A DNA stretch of 64,000 bases from Bacteroidales bacterium (lineage in GTDB: Bacteria; Bacteroidota; Bacteroidia; Bacteroidales; P3): NCBI GenBank assembly GCA_017559135.1, contig JAFYSZ010000001.1, forward strand, positions 124,001-188,000. The letters are read 5' to 3'. Made by a program: the position numbers and the translations under genes. Below, piece after piece: positions 8,096-15,705 of the stretch (the first letter of the stretch is position 1; each line of letters starts with the position of its first letter). Under the pieces are notes generated by a model. It had not been told where the DNA came from, made no database searches, and saw nothing but the letters and a program-made list of their open reading frames with translations.

Positions 8096-8929
8096 ATGGA
8101 AAAATTGATAATAACTGCTGCAATATGCGGAGCAGAAGTAACAAAAGAACAAAACCCTGCTGTTCCATATACAGTAGAAGAAATAGTAAGAGAAGCAAAA
8201 TCTGCTGTTGATGCAGGAGCTGCAATCGTACACCTACACGTTAGAGAAGACGATGGCACACCTACACAAAACCATGCAAGATTTCAAGAATGCGAAGAAG
8301 CGATTTACAAAGTTTGTCCTGACGTAATCATAATTCCATCAACAGGAGGAGCAGTAGGAATGAGCCCAGATGAAAGATTAGATTCAACAAATACTAATCC
8401 AATACCTGAAATGGCAACACTTGATTGCGGAACTTGCAACTTTGGAGACGAAATTTTCGACAACACAATGCCAACAATGCGTGCATTTGGTAAGAGAATG
8501 ATAGAAAAAGGCATAAAACCAGAATACGAATGCTTTGAAATGGGACACCTTGACACCATTTTAACAATGGCACGCAAAGGAGAAGTACCAGGACACCCAA
8601 TGCAATTTAATTTTGTCTTAGGAGTACCGGGCTGTACCCCTGCAACAGTTAGCAATCTTGCTTGGTTAGTAAACAATATCCCTGCCGGCTCAACTTGGAC
8701 CGTTACAGGAGTTGGACGTTCTGCCTTTCAAATGGCAGCAGCCGCAATAGCAATGGGCGGAAACGTAAGAGTAGGATTTGAAGACAACATTTACCTATCA
8801 AAAGGCGTTAAAGCAAAATCAAATGGTGAACTTGTAGAAAAAGTAGTTCGCATTGCAAAAGAATTAGGCAGAGAAATCGCAACCTCAGCCGAAGCAAGAG
8901 AAATCTTAGGCTTAGCACCAAGAAAATAA
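8096..8929 (+). CDS. kce: 3-keto-5-aminohexanoate cleavage enzyme
   Basis: Zinc enzyme that combines 3-keto-5-aminohexanoate with acetyl-CoA to give acetoacetate and 3-aminobutyryl-CoA. At 277 residues it is full length. Zinc ligands His46 and His48 (VHLHVR) and the late glutamate of GFEDNIYL are present, with PSTGGAVGM and GVPGCTPATV segments of the BKACE/DUF849 family. BKACE proteins vary in substrate, but adjacency to kal and an AtoD makes the lysine role likely. The pathway's other genes (kamA, kamDE, kdd) are not in this window. Confidence 0.92.
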   Translation: MEKLIITAAICGAEVTKEQNPAVPYTVEEIVREAKSAVDAGAAIVHLHVREDDGTPTQNHARFQECEEAIYKVCPDVIIIPSTGGAVGMSPDERLDSTNTNPIPEMATLDCGTCNFGDEIFDNTMPTMRAFGKRMIEKGIKPEYECFEMGHLDTILTMARKGEVPGHPMQFNFVLGVPGCTPATVSNLAWLVNNIPAGSTWTVTGVGRSAFQMAAAAIAMGGNVRVGFEDNIYLSKGVKAKSNGELVEKVVRIAKELGREIATSAEAREILGLAPRK

Positions 8930-8949
8930 TTCTTTAAACACATAAAACA

Positions 8950-8992
8950 AAACGCTCGTTTGTCTGATTAAAGCAAAGACTCACGAGCGTTT
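8950..8992. terminator. Bidirectional hairpin terminator, copy 2 of a matched pair
   Basis: Outer stem 8950-8959 with 8983-8992 (same 10 bp as copy 1), 2x2 internal loop, GTCT/AGAC inner stem (8962-8965, 8977-8980), 11-base loop, then a T tract. It lies between kce and the converging zinc-ribbon gene. Confidence 0.85.
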
Positions 8993-9015
8993 TTCTTTGA
9001 GGTTAGAATATTACC

Positions 9016-9189
9016 CTATTTACCTATTGTACCTTTTTCATCTCTCCAAGTCAAAGGTGTATCACACGCAGGGCAATGGTAAGGTGCACATTTTTCACAC
9101 ATTATTTTACCACAAGAAGGACAACGATAAATTCTATATCCTTCTTCATGATTTCCACATAGTGGGCAGCTAAAAAATTTTCCTGACAT
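9016..9189 (-). CDS. Small double zinc-ribbon protein
   Basis: 57 residues from the ATG at 9189 (MSGKFFSCPLCG); an in-frame upstream extension to 9252 is basic, carries no motif and is not chosen. Four C-x2-C pairs (CPLC, CPSC, CEKC, CPAC) predict two zinc sites. The protein ends in the charged WRDEKGTIGK. Likely a nucleic-acid or protein-binding adaptor; no function assigned. It is preceded by an unusually long, structured leader (9284-9535) that may control it. No promoter box is visible on the minus strand between 9190 and 9283, so transcription probably comes from the promoter at 9542-9573. Confidence 0.7.
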   Translation of the reverse strand: MSGKFFSCPLCGNHEEGYRIYRCPSCGKIMCEKCAPYHCPACDTPLTWRDEKGTIGK

Positions 9190-9283
9190 AATAATAATTT
9201 TAATTTTTGTTAAATAATTATTTACTTTCTTTGCCCAAGTCCCAAATGGCAATATGTTTTTTTCTTCTTTGACTTCAAGGCAT

Positions 9284-9361
9284 AAAAAAACGTGGGACTT
9301 TTTTCTTATGATTATATGAGGTCCTCGAAACTACCTATCAGTCAAATAAGAAAAGCCCACG
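9284..9361 (-). terminator. Terminator-type fold in leader, competes with long hairpin
   Basis: On the minus strand, bases 9361-9346 (CGTGGGCTTTTCTTAT) pair with 9309-9291 (ATAAG, A/T-rich core, CCCACG; two small bulges), followed by seven T (9290-9284). The loop of about 36 bases is itself one arm of the fold at 9305-9441. Confidence 0.6.
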
Positions 9362-9441
9362 ATATTACTCGTGAGCGTTTTCTGCTTTTCTCTTGACTGA
9401 TTTTCATGAAATTTTCGAGGTTTCATATAATCAAGTATAAG
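9305..9441 (-). ncRNA. Long irregular hairpin, candidate leader RNA or sRNA
   Basis: Nested complementary segments form one rod: 9305-9309/9437-9441, 9310-9319/9423-9432 (10 bp), 9323-9330/9413-9420 (8 bp), 9337-9345/9393-9401 (9 bp), 9349-9356/9384-9391 (8 bp) and 9358-9362/9369-9373 (5 bp), with an asymmetric internal loop (9331-9336 versus 9402-9412). The strand is chosen because the promoter and terminator read minus. The shape recalls 6S RNA or an attenuator, but neither is established. Confidence 0.5.
9331..9426 (-). CDS. Possible 31-residue leader peptide
   Basis: ATG at 9426, stop TAG at 9333-9331, beginning MKPRKFHENQSREK and strongly basic. It lies entirely inside the long hairpin, so translation would disrupt that fold. 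No clear ribosome site precedes it. It may be a chance reading frame. Confidence 0.2.
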   Translation of the reverse strand: MKPRKFHENQSREKQKTLTSNIVGFSYLTDR

Positions 9442-9541
9442 CAAAAACGCTTTTTATGTCGTATTAAAATTACTTAGTCTAAATTATTGTTATTCTTTTT
9501 CTCCTTTTTGTCCTCCTTTTTTATATGTTAATTTCAATTGA

Positions 9542-9573
9542 CAAAGATATAAATATTTTTTTATCCGAACAAA
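9542..9573 (-). promoter_or_regulatory. Promoter of the structured leader
   Basis: Minus strand has TTTG (9573-9570), a 20-base spacer and TATCTTTG (9549-9542), a near-ideal Bacteroidota promoter; transcription should start near 9535 and run into the hairpin region. Confidence 0.7.
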
Positions 9574-9604
9574 TGTTTTTTTGTTAAAAAATTTCGGGCT
9601 TAAA

Positions 9605-9801
9605 ATCGGGGAAAATTTGAGGGAAATTGGGGTTGATTTTGCTAAAATCGGAGAATATTTTACGGAGATCGGATCAAAATTTTTTTTTGTCCGATGAAAA
9701 ATTTTTTTTGTCCGATAAAAAATTTCTAAGATCCGATAAAAATTGAAGAAAAATCGTAAAAAAATAGGCAAAAGTCATAGAAAAATTGGAGCAAATTGCG
9801 G
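9605..9801. repeat. Degenerate 21-bp-phased array, about ten units
   Basis: ATCGG/ATTGG/TCCGAT-like motifs start at 9605, 9626, 9647, 9668, 9690, 9711, 9732, 9753, 9774 and 9795: steps of 21 except one of 22. Between them are A or T tracts. The first four read ATCGG(A/G) or ATTGGG and the next three read TCCGAT, so orientation flips in mid-array. A frame through this region on the minus strand is low complexity and not accepted as a gene. Confidence 0.65.
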
Positions 9802-10022
9802 AGATTTTTATTAATTGCTTGATTTAGTGATTTTTAGTTAAGGGCTTATTTTTTCAAAATTTGGATTTGTGATTTTGTTTGCTGAAAATATTGGAGTATT
9901 TCGGGGTTTGGTTTTAAGAAAAAAGTTTTATGGTTGGTATTTTTGGGTGATTTTTTTCAAAAGAAACCCCGAAATCAATAATTAGATTTCGGGGGGAGTA
10001 AGTAATAATTTAAAAAAAATTC
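9802..10022. other. Low-complexity intergenic DNA
   Basis: T/G-rich sequence on the plus strand continuing from the phased array with irregular TTTGG/TTGGAG motifs; no gene seen. It ends with the terminator hairpin at 9967-9994. Confidence 0.4.
9967..9994 (-). terminator. Terminator of the murA operon
   Basis: Perfect 10-bp stem CCCCGAAATC / GATTTCGGGG with an 8-base loop, T-rich on the minus strand side, 29 bases after the arginase-like gene's stop. Confidence 0.75.
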
Positions 10023-11189
10023 TTATAAATTCATTTTATTGTAGGCTATGATCCAACGATCGGGGATTCTATTCTCCATTGCGGATTTATAGTCTTCGTA
10101 TGTGCAAGGGATTAGGTAGTGTCTTATGTATTTTTCTTTGGTTTCGTTGTTGCAATTGATTTGCATCCACCAGCGTTCGCTTTTTTTGCTTTTGTAAAAG
10201 ACTATTGTGTCTTCGTTTTCCATTATTACGTTGAAGCGATAGTAGTTGTTTAGGTCTTTATATGGGAAGTCGTTTTTACGCCATAGGTATCCGTCTATGA
10301 AATACCAAAGGGCGTGTGAGATAAGTTTTGCTGTGCGGTTGTTGATGTCTTGTTCGGCTTCGTAATTGAATAGTCCTAATGAGGTGAGTTTGTCATTCAT
10401 TCCTGCGTAGTGTAGGAGTTTGCAAAATTCTTCGCCATATAATCCGTGTGGTGAGTCGCTTGTTGGTGCATCGCTTGCTCGTATAGAATTTATGTCGGCA
10501 ATTAGCATATCAGCGTTGCGTATTAGTGGTTCGCTATTTTCTAATTGGCTTTGTATTTCGCCAAGTCGGTAGGCTTCAAAGCGGATTTCTTGCATTAGTT
10601 TGAGTACGTTGGTTTCTACAAAGTAGCTTTGGTATGCAAGGTGTGTGTAATTGAAAAGGTAATTGGGGTCGGAGCAAAAGATGTGTGATAGAAAATTATC
10701 GTCTTTGGCGTTTTTGTCAAGGTCTTTTATGTCTATGCGTGAGTCTATGTTGATTAGGTTAATGATTTGTCCTATTTGTTCGTAGCCTTTGTACATTCCT
10801 ATTGCGTTGTCGTTGCTTCCTCCAATTATTATGGGGATTATTTTGTTTTGAAATAGGTTTGCGCATACTTCTGATAAGGCATAGTATGTGTCTTTTATGT
10901 TTTGTCCTGTTTTTAGGTTGCCAAGGTCGATTATTTTTAAGGTGTTGTTGTGTTGTTTTAGTTTATAAAATTCTTTTCTTATGTTGTTTGCTGCAAGTGT
11001 TGAGGGTTCTTTGTCGGCTCCTCGGCGTTCGCTAAGTCCTATGAGTGCTATGTCGGCATTAAAGTCGGCAGTGTTTAGTTTTTTTAGTGTAGAGTTGCAA
11101 AGAATGTTGTTGTTTAGTGTTCCTTCTTCGTTGTTTATCAAATTTATTTGTGAAGGATCAATTTTATCGAATAGATTTAATATTTCCAT
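10023..11189 (-). CDS. Arginase/formimidoylglutamase-fold protein, metal site degraded
   Basis: 388 residues with the ureohydrolase layout: IALIGLSERRG (48-57), IPIIIGGSND (118-127), LINIDSRID (145-153) and ADINSIRASDAP (231-242). Active family members need GGxH, DAHxD and DxD to hold two manganese ions. Here the histidine of GGxH is Asn126, the histidine of DAHxD is Arg151 and the second Asp of the last motif is Asn234, so at least three of six ligands are lost. It is therefore probably not a hydrolase; a structural or regulatory role is inference. It is translationally coupled to murA (TAATG overlap) at the end of the uvrD-DUF4290-murA operon. Confidence 0.8.
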   Translation of the reverse strand: MEILNLFDKIDPSQINLINNEEGTLNNNILCNSTLKKLNTADFNADIALIGLSERRGADKEPSTLAANNIRKEFYKLKQHNNTLKIIDLGNLKTGQNIKDTYYALSEVCANLFQNKIIPIIIGGSNDNAIGMYKGYEQIGQIINLINIDSRIDIKDLDKNAKDDNFLSHIFCSDPNYLFNYTHLAYQSYFVETNVLKLMQEIRFEAYRLGEIQSQLENSEPLIRNADMLIADINSIRASDAPTSDSPHGLYGEEFCKLLHYAGMNDKLTSLGLFNYEAEQDINNRTAKLISHALWYFIDGYLWRKNDFPYKDLNNYYRFNVIMENEDTIVFYKSKKSERWWMQINCNNETKEKYIRHYLIPCTYEDYKSAMENRIPDRWIIAYNKMNL

Positions 11190-12493
11190 TATAGTCTTCT
11201 TATTTTTGCTCCTAAGTTATTTAATCTTATGTCTATGTCTTGATAACCGCGATCGATTTGTTCTATGTTGTCAATTATGCTTGTGCCTTCTGCGGAAAGG
11301 GCTGCGATTAGTAATGCTACACCTGCTCTAATATCAGGTGAGGTCATTCTAACTCCTTTTAAAGGATATTTTCTTTCGCTTCCGATTACGGTTGCACGAT
11401 GTGGGTCGCAAAGAATGATTTGTGCTCCCATATCTATTAGTTTGTCTACAAAGAATAATCTGGATTCAAACATTTTTTGGTGGATCAATACACTGCCTTT
11501 TGCTTGTGTTGCTACAACTAAGGCAATGCTTATAAGGTCGGGCGTAAATCCTGGCCATGGTGCGTCAGATATTGTCATAATTGATCCGTCCATGAATTTT
11601 TCAACCTCATATATTTCTTGTTTTGGAATAAATATGTCATCGCCTTTTTTTTCTATTGCAATGCCTAAACGTTTAAATACTTCTGGAATAATTCCAAGGT
11701 GTTGGTATTCTACATTCTTTATTGTAAGAGATGATTGTGTCATTGCTGCCATTCCAATGAACGAACCTACTTCAATCATATCAGGAAGTAGGCGATGTGT
11801 GCAGCCTTTCAGTGAATCAACTCCTTCAATTGTTAGGAGGTTTGAGCCTATTCCTTGTATTTTTGCTCCCATTGAGTTTAGCATTTTGCAGAGTTGTAAT
11901 AAGTAAGGCTCGCATGCTGCATTGAAAATTGTAGTTGTGCCTTTTGCCATAACGGCTGCCATTACTATGTTGGCAGTTCCTGTAACAGAGGCTTCGTCTA
12001 AAAGCATATAACAGCCTGTTAGTTTATCTCCTTTTACGTGATAGGCTTTTGTTGTTGTGTCATAATGAAAATCTGCTCCCAATTTCTCAAATCCTGTAAA
12101 GTGAGTGTCTAATCTTCTGCGTCCTATCTTGTCTCCACCGGGTGTTGGAATATATGCTTCCTTAAATCTTGCAAGCATAGGTCCAACAAGCATAATAGAA
12201 CCTCTTAGAGATGCAGCCATTTGAGAGTATCTTTCGGTGTAAATTCGGCTAATATCTACTCTGTTTGCTTGGAAAGAGTAGGATTCTTTACCTAATTTAT
12301 TGACTTTTACTCCAAGATATTCTAATAATTCAATGAGTTTGTTTACGTCTCTGATGTTTGGAATATTGTTTATCGTGATTTCTTCATCGGAAAGAAGGGT
12401 TGCACAGATTACTTGTAATGCTTCATTTTTTGCACCTTGTGGAATAATTTCACCACTTAATGGTTGTCCACCTATTATTTCAAAAGAGCTCAT
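11189..12493 (-). CDS. murA: UDP-N-acetylglucosamine 1-carboxyvinyltransferase
   Basis: First committed step of peptidoglycan synthesis: transfers enolpyruvate from PEP to UDP-GlcNAc in the cytoplasm. 434 residues; the N-terminal GAKNEAL has the conserved Lys22-Asn23, and the flexible loop reads TPGGDKIGRRRLDTH. Asp121 replaces the cysteine (Cys115 in E. coli) that fosfomycin alkylates, so the enzyme should be active but intrinsically resistant, as known for Cys-to-Asp MurA enzymes. It follows the DUF4290 gene by 12 bases and overlaps the arginase-like gene by one base. Confidence 0.95.
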   Translation of the reverse strand: MSSFEIIGGQPLSGEIIPQGAKNEALQVICATLLSDEEITINNIPNIRDVNKLIELLEYLGVKVNKLGKESYSFQANRVDISRIYTERYSQMAASLRGSIMLVGPMLARFKEAYIPTPGGDKIGRRRLDTHFTGFEKLGADFHYDTTTKAYHVKGDKLTGCYMLLDEASVTGTANIVMAAVMAKGTTTIFNAACEPYLLQLCKMLNSMGAKIQGIGSNLLTIEGVDSLKGCTHRLLPDMIEVGSFIGMAAMTQSSLTIKNVEYQHLGIIPEVFKRLGIAIEKKGDDIFIPKQEIYEVEKFMDGSIMTISDAPWPGFTPDLISIALVVATQAKGSVLIHQKMFESRLFFVDKLIDMGAQIILCDPHRATVIGSERKYPLKGVRMTSPDIRAGVALLIAALSAEGTSIIDNIEQIDRGYQDIDIRLNNLGAKIRRL

Positions 12494-12505
12494 AATTATC
12501 GTGTG

Positions 12506-13144
12506 TTAAATTTTCTTTTGATGTCTATTCTTATTGTTGTTATTTTGTTTTTGCTTTTGATTGTTTTTCTTTTTTTGATTGTTTTGGTTGTTGTTGAGAA
12601 GTTTTTTAGTGCTGTGTAGTTTGAAGTCCTCTTGTAGTTTAAGTTGTCCGTGAGATAAGTCTTCAAAGTGTTGGAGTATTGTCGCATCATCGCAACTATT
12701 TATGTTCCATTGCAGATATGATTTTTTTAATTGTTGAGCAATCATTTCTATCAAGGCTTGTTTTTCTTCTCCTTCTTGCATTTCAATTACTTTATCAATC
12801 ATATTTTCAATATTCTTGCCGTATGGACGAAAGCGTATCTTAGAATTTTTATATTTTATCTTGTCTGGTTTTGTATTTTGGTTCTCTGGTTTCGGTTTTT
12901 CGTAAGGAGAGTCTACGTCTAATTTATAATCTGCCATTATATGAAGATGATCCCAAAGTGTTTGATTGAAATCCGCTACTTCTTTGCAGTTTGGATTTAC
13001 TTGCGACATAGTTGTGATTATGATTTGTGCAAAGGCATTTCGCTTTTCTCTATCTTCTATTGTCAAAGCGTAATCTACCATTTTTTGTATGTTACGTCCG
13101 TATTCTGGTATTTCTAATTTTTTGCGATTAACGTTATATTCCAT
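12506..13144 (-). CDS. DUF4290 family protein
   Basis: 212-residue cytoplasmic protein. It begins MEYNVNRKKLEIPEYGRN, and a second similar segment, IRFRPYGKNIENMIDKV, follows near residue 105, so the fold may contain an internal duplication. The last 35 residues are an almost pure Asn/Lys/Gln tail, low complexity and probably disordered, possibly RNA-binding. DUF4290 genes are a Bacteroidota speciality, typically beside murA as here. Function unknown. Co-transcribed with uvrD (4-base gap) and murA. Confidence 0.85.
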   Translation of the reverse strand: MEYNVNRKKLEIPEYGRNIQKMVDYALTIEDREKRNAFAQIIITTMSQVNPNCKEVADFNQTLWDHLHIMADYKLDVDSPYEKPKPENQNTKPDKIKYKNSKIRFRPYGKNIENMIDKVIEMQEGEEKQALIEMIAQQLKKSYLQWNINSCDDATILQHFEDLSHGQLKLQEDFKLHSTKKLLNNNQNNQKKKNNQKQKQNNNNKNRHQKKI

Positions 13145-13148
13145 TTTA

Positions 13149-15464
13149 TTATATTTGTTTCAATTTAGCAAACTTCAAAACGAGTGTTTTCTTTCCTTCT
13201 TTTATGAAATCTACAACAGCTCTTTTGTCATCGTGTTCGTTGTCTATGCTAAGTACAACGCCTTTTCCGAATTTGTCGTGATAGACTTGCATTCCTGTTT
13301 GCAACGTATCTGGATTTATAAGTTTGCCTTCGTTTACAATATTGCTTGCTTGTCTTGTTATTACGTTGTTTTTTAAACTTGTTATAGGTAATTTCTTTTT
13401 TTCTTTCTTTACAAAATTTGGGTATGATGTCTTTTTTTCTTCACCAAATGATAGGGTAGGGAGTGCTTTCTTTGCAACAAGTCCGCTATCTATGTATTTG
13501 CTGTCAATTTCTTGAACAAAACGACTTTTTTCCGAAAAGATTATTTGTCCATATTTATAACGCATTGTTGCAGCTGTTAGGGTTAGAGTTATTTTTGCAC
13601 GAGTCATTGCAACATAAAATAATCTGCGTTCTTCTTCTGTTTCTTTTTTTGAAGTAAGTGCGAGAGTTGAAGGAAAAAGATTTTCTTCCATTCCAACGAT
13701 AAAGACATTATCAAACTCCAATCCTTTGGAAGAGTGAATTGTCATCAAGGCTACACAATTTTGATTCTCGTCCATTGTGTCTGTTTCGCTGAAAAGTGAA
13801 ATTTGTTGTAAGAAAATGTCTAAGGATTTTTTGTTTGTTGCAATTTCTTCACCTGTTGCTTCGTCTAAAAGAACTTCTTGCTCATTTTCAATAAATGATT
13901 GCAAACTATTTACTAATTCTTCAATATTATTTATACGGTCTGCATTTTCTGCTGTATTTTCTTCTCTTAGAGTTTCGGTGATTCTGCATGTGCGAACTAT
14001 TTCTTCTCCTAATTCAAATGCGTTTTTTTTATAAAGATTTGCTGAAAAGGCTCTAATATAATCACAAAAAGCAAGAAGTTTATTTTGTGTTGAAGAATTT
14101 ATGTTGTAAGCAGCTAAATCTGCTTTATAAATAGTGTCAAATAATGAAAGATTATTTTCTGCTGATGCTATTTTTAATCTACTAATTGTAGTTTGTCCTA
14201 TTCCTCTTGTGGGATAATTTATAATTCTTTCAAAAGCTTCATTGTCTTTATTATTGACAACTAATTTGAAATAAGCTAAAACATTTTTGATTTCAGCACG
14301 AGAGTAGAACGAAATGCCACCATAGATTTTGTAGGGAATGTTTTTTAGTCTTAAAGCGTCTTCAAAAGCTCTTGATTGAGAGTTTGTGCGGTAGAGAATA
14401 GCATAATCGCCATAGTTTTTCTCTTCTTTTAATAAAATACTCTCTCTTATTTTGTTGCAAACATATTCTGCTTCTTCTCTGTCGCTATTTAAGGATTTAA
14501 AAACAATTTTTTCTCCCTCTGGATTAGCAGTCCAAATAGTTTTTTTTATCTGTTCTACATTCTTGTCAATAACAGAGTTTGCAGCGTTCACGATATTTGA
14601 AACCGAACGATAGTTTTGTTCTAATTTAAAGGTGTAAGCATCGGGATAATCTTTCTTGAAATTAAGTATGTTTTGGATATTTGCACCTCGAAAGGCATAA
14701 ATACTTTGTGCATCATCACCTACGACACAAATATTCTTATGTTTTTTTGCTAAAAGTTTGATAATAGCATATTGAGCGTGATTTGTATCTTGATACTCAT
14801 CAACTAAAATATATTTAAAGCGATTTTGATATTTTTCAGCAACATCAGGACAAGAGCAAAGTAAGGAATACATATTAAAAAGTAAATCATCAAAATCCAT
14901 TGCCATATTTTTCCTTAGTCGTGAGTTGTATTCATGGAATATTCTTCCTATTTCTGGCTTTCCTGCAATTGTATCCTCTGTTAAATATGTATTATCTTCA
15001 ATGTATTCTTCGGCTGAAATTAGATTACTCTTTGCTTTTGAAATTCTATCTAAAACATAAGAAGAATTATATACCTTATCATCTAAGCCAAAGTCTTTAA
15101 CTATATTTTTTATTAGTGATTTGCTGTCTGCTGTATCGTAAATAGAAAAATTTCTTATGTAACCTATTCTTTCGCATTCAACTCTTAATATTCTTAAAAA
15201 TACAGAATGGAAAGTGCCCATCATTATTCCCTTTGACTTTTGCCCAATAAGAGAGATGATTCTTTCGTCCATTTCTTTTGCAGCCTTGTTTGTGAAAGTC
15301 AAAACCATAATAGAATAAGGACTTACACTATGTTCTAATAGATTTGCTACTCTATAAGTAAGTGTGCGAGTTTTTCCTGAACCTGCTCCGGCAATAATCA
15401 TCACCGCCCCTTCAATTTGAGCAGCGGCTTCTCGTTGTTCTTTATTTAATCCGTCTAATAGCAT
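13149..15464 (-). CDS. uvrD: UvrD/PcrA-type 3'-5' DNA helicase
   Basis: Superfamily 1A helicase for nucleotide-excision and mismatch repair and for removing recombinase filaments. 771 residues with all motifs: Q motif LNKEQREAA, Walker A AGAGSGKTRTL (about 26-36), Ia TFTNKAAKEM, Walker B VDEYQDTN, III GDDAQSIYAFRGA, IV LEQNYRS, V MTIHSSKGLEFDNVF and VI VAMTRAK. The C-terminal region ends with a Tudor-like segment (GMQVYHDKFGKGVVL) typical of PcrA. First gene of a four-gene operon. Confidence 0.95.
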   Translation of the reverse strand: MLLDGLNKEQREAAAQIEGAVMIIAGAGSGKTRTLTYRVANLLEHSVSPYSIMVLTFTNKAAKEMDERIISLIGQKSKGIMMGTFHSVFLRILRVECERIGYIRNFSIYDTADSKSLIKNIVKDFGLDDKVYNSSYVLDRISKAKSNLISAEEYIEDNTYLTEDTIAGKPEIGRIFHEYNSRLRKNMAMDFDDLLFNMYSLLCSCPDVAEKYQNRFKYILVDEYQDTNHAQYAIIKLLAKKHKNICVVGDDAQSIYAFRGANIQNILNFKKDYPDAYTFKLEQNYRSVSNIVNAANSVIDKNVEQIKKTIWTANPEGEKIVFKSLNSDREEAEYVCNKIRESILLKEEKNYGDYAILYRTNSQSRAFEDALRLKNIPYKIYGGISFYSRAEIKNVLAYFKLVVNNKDNEAFERIINYPTRGIGQTTISRLKIASAENNLSLFDTIYKADLAAYNINSSTQNKLLAFCDYIRAFSANLYKKNAFELGEEIVRTCRITETLREENTAENADRINNIEELVNSLQSFIENEQEVLLDEATGEEIATNKKSLDIFLQQISLFSETDTMDENQNCVALMTIHSSKGLEFDNVFIVGMEENLFPSTLALTSKKETEEERRLFYVAMTRAKITLTLTAATMRYKYGQIIFSEKSRFVQEIDSKYIDSGLVAKKALPTLSFGEEKKTSYPNFVKKEKKKLPITSLKNNVITRQASNIVNEGKLINPDTLQTGMQVYHDKFGKGVVLSIDNEHDDKRAVVDFIKEGKKTLVLKFAKLKQI

Positions 15465-15481
15465 TATAAATAAATAAAAAG

Positions 15482-15489
15482 CAAAAATA
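15482..15489 (-). promoter_or_regulatory. -7 box of uvrD operon
   Basis: Minus strand TATTTTTG, 18 bases before the uvrD start. Confidence 0.5.
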
Positions 15490-15552
15490 CAAAAAAAAAT
15501 TAAAAGACAATGAGTCTTTAATTTTCTTTTTATTTCTTGTTTTCTTGAAAAT

Positions 15553-15616
15553 AAAACAAAGAAATAATTTTCTAAAACAAAGAAATAATTTTTTAAAACA
15601 AAGAAATAATTTTCTA
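15553..15616. repeat. Three-unit 21-bp array (AAAACAAAGAAATAATTTTCT type)
   Basis: AGAAATAAT begins at 15560, 15581 and 15602, exactly 21 bases apart, and units are nearly identical. A 33-base stretch is shared exactly with the coding array near 51689-51721. It lies in the 241-bp gap between uvrD and the CPBP gene; the rest of that gap has no gene. Confidence 0.85.
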
Positions 15617-15705
15617 ATTCTTGATTTTATTTTGATAATACTTTTATGTTAAGTTATTATCTCTCGTATTTAATTTTGCATATGAGGTAAAAAAAATTCA
15701 TAGCG

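Noticed and set aside
9490-9771. A 93-codon minus-strand frame rich in Phe, Lys and Ile
   Set aside because: It lies in the 21-bp-phased low-complexity region, starts inside it and overlaps the predicted promoter; composition follows the repeat, not a protein.
12496-12690. 64-codon frame inside the DUF4290 gene
   Set aside because: Alternate-frame reading of the Asn/Lys-rich tail of the DUF4290 gene.
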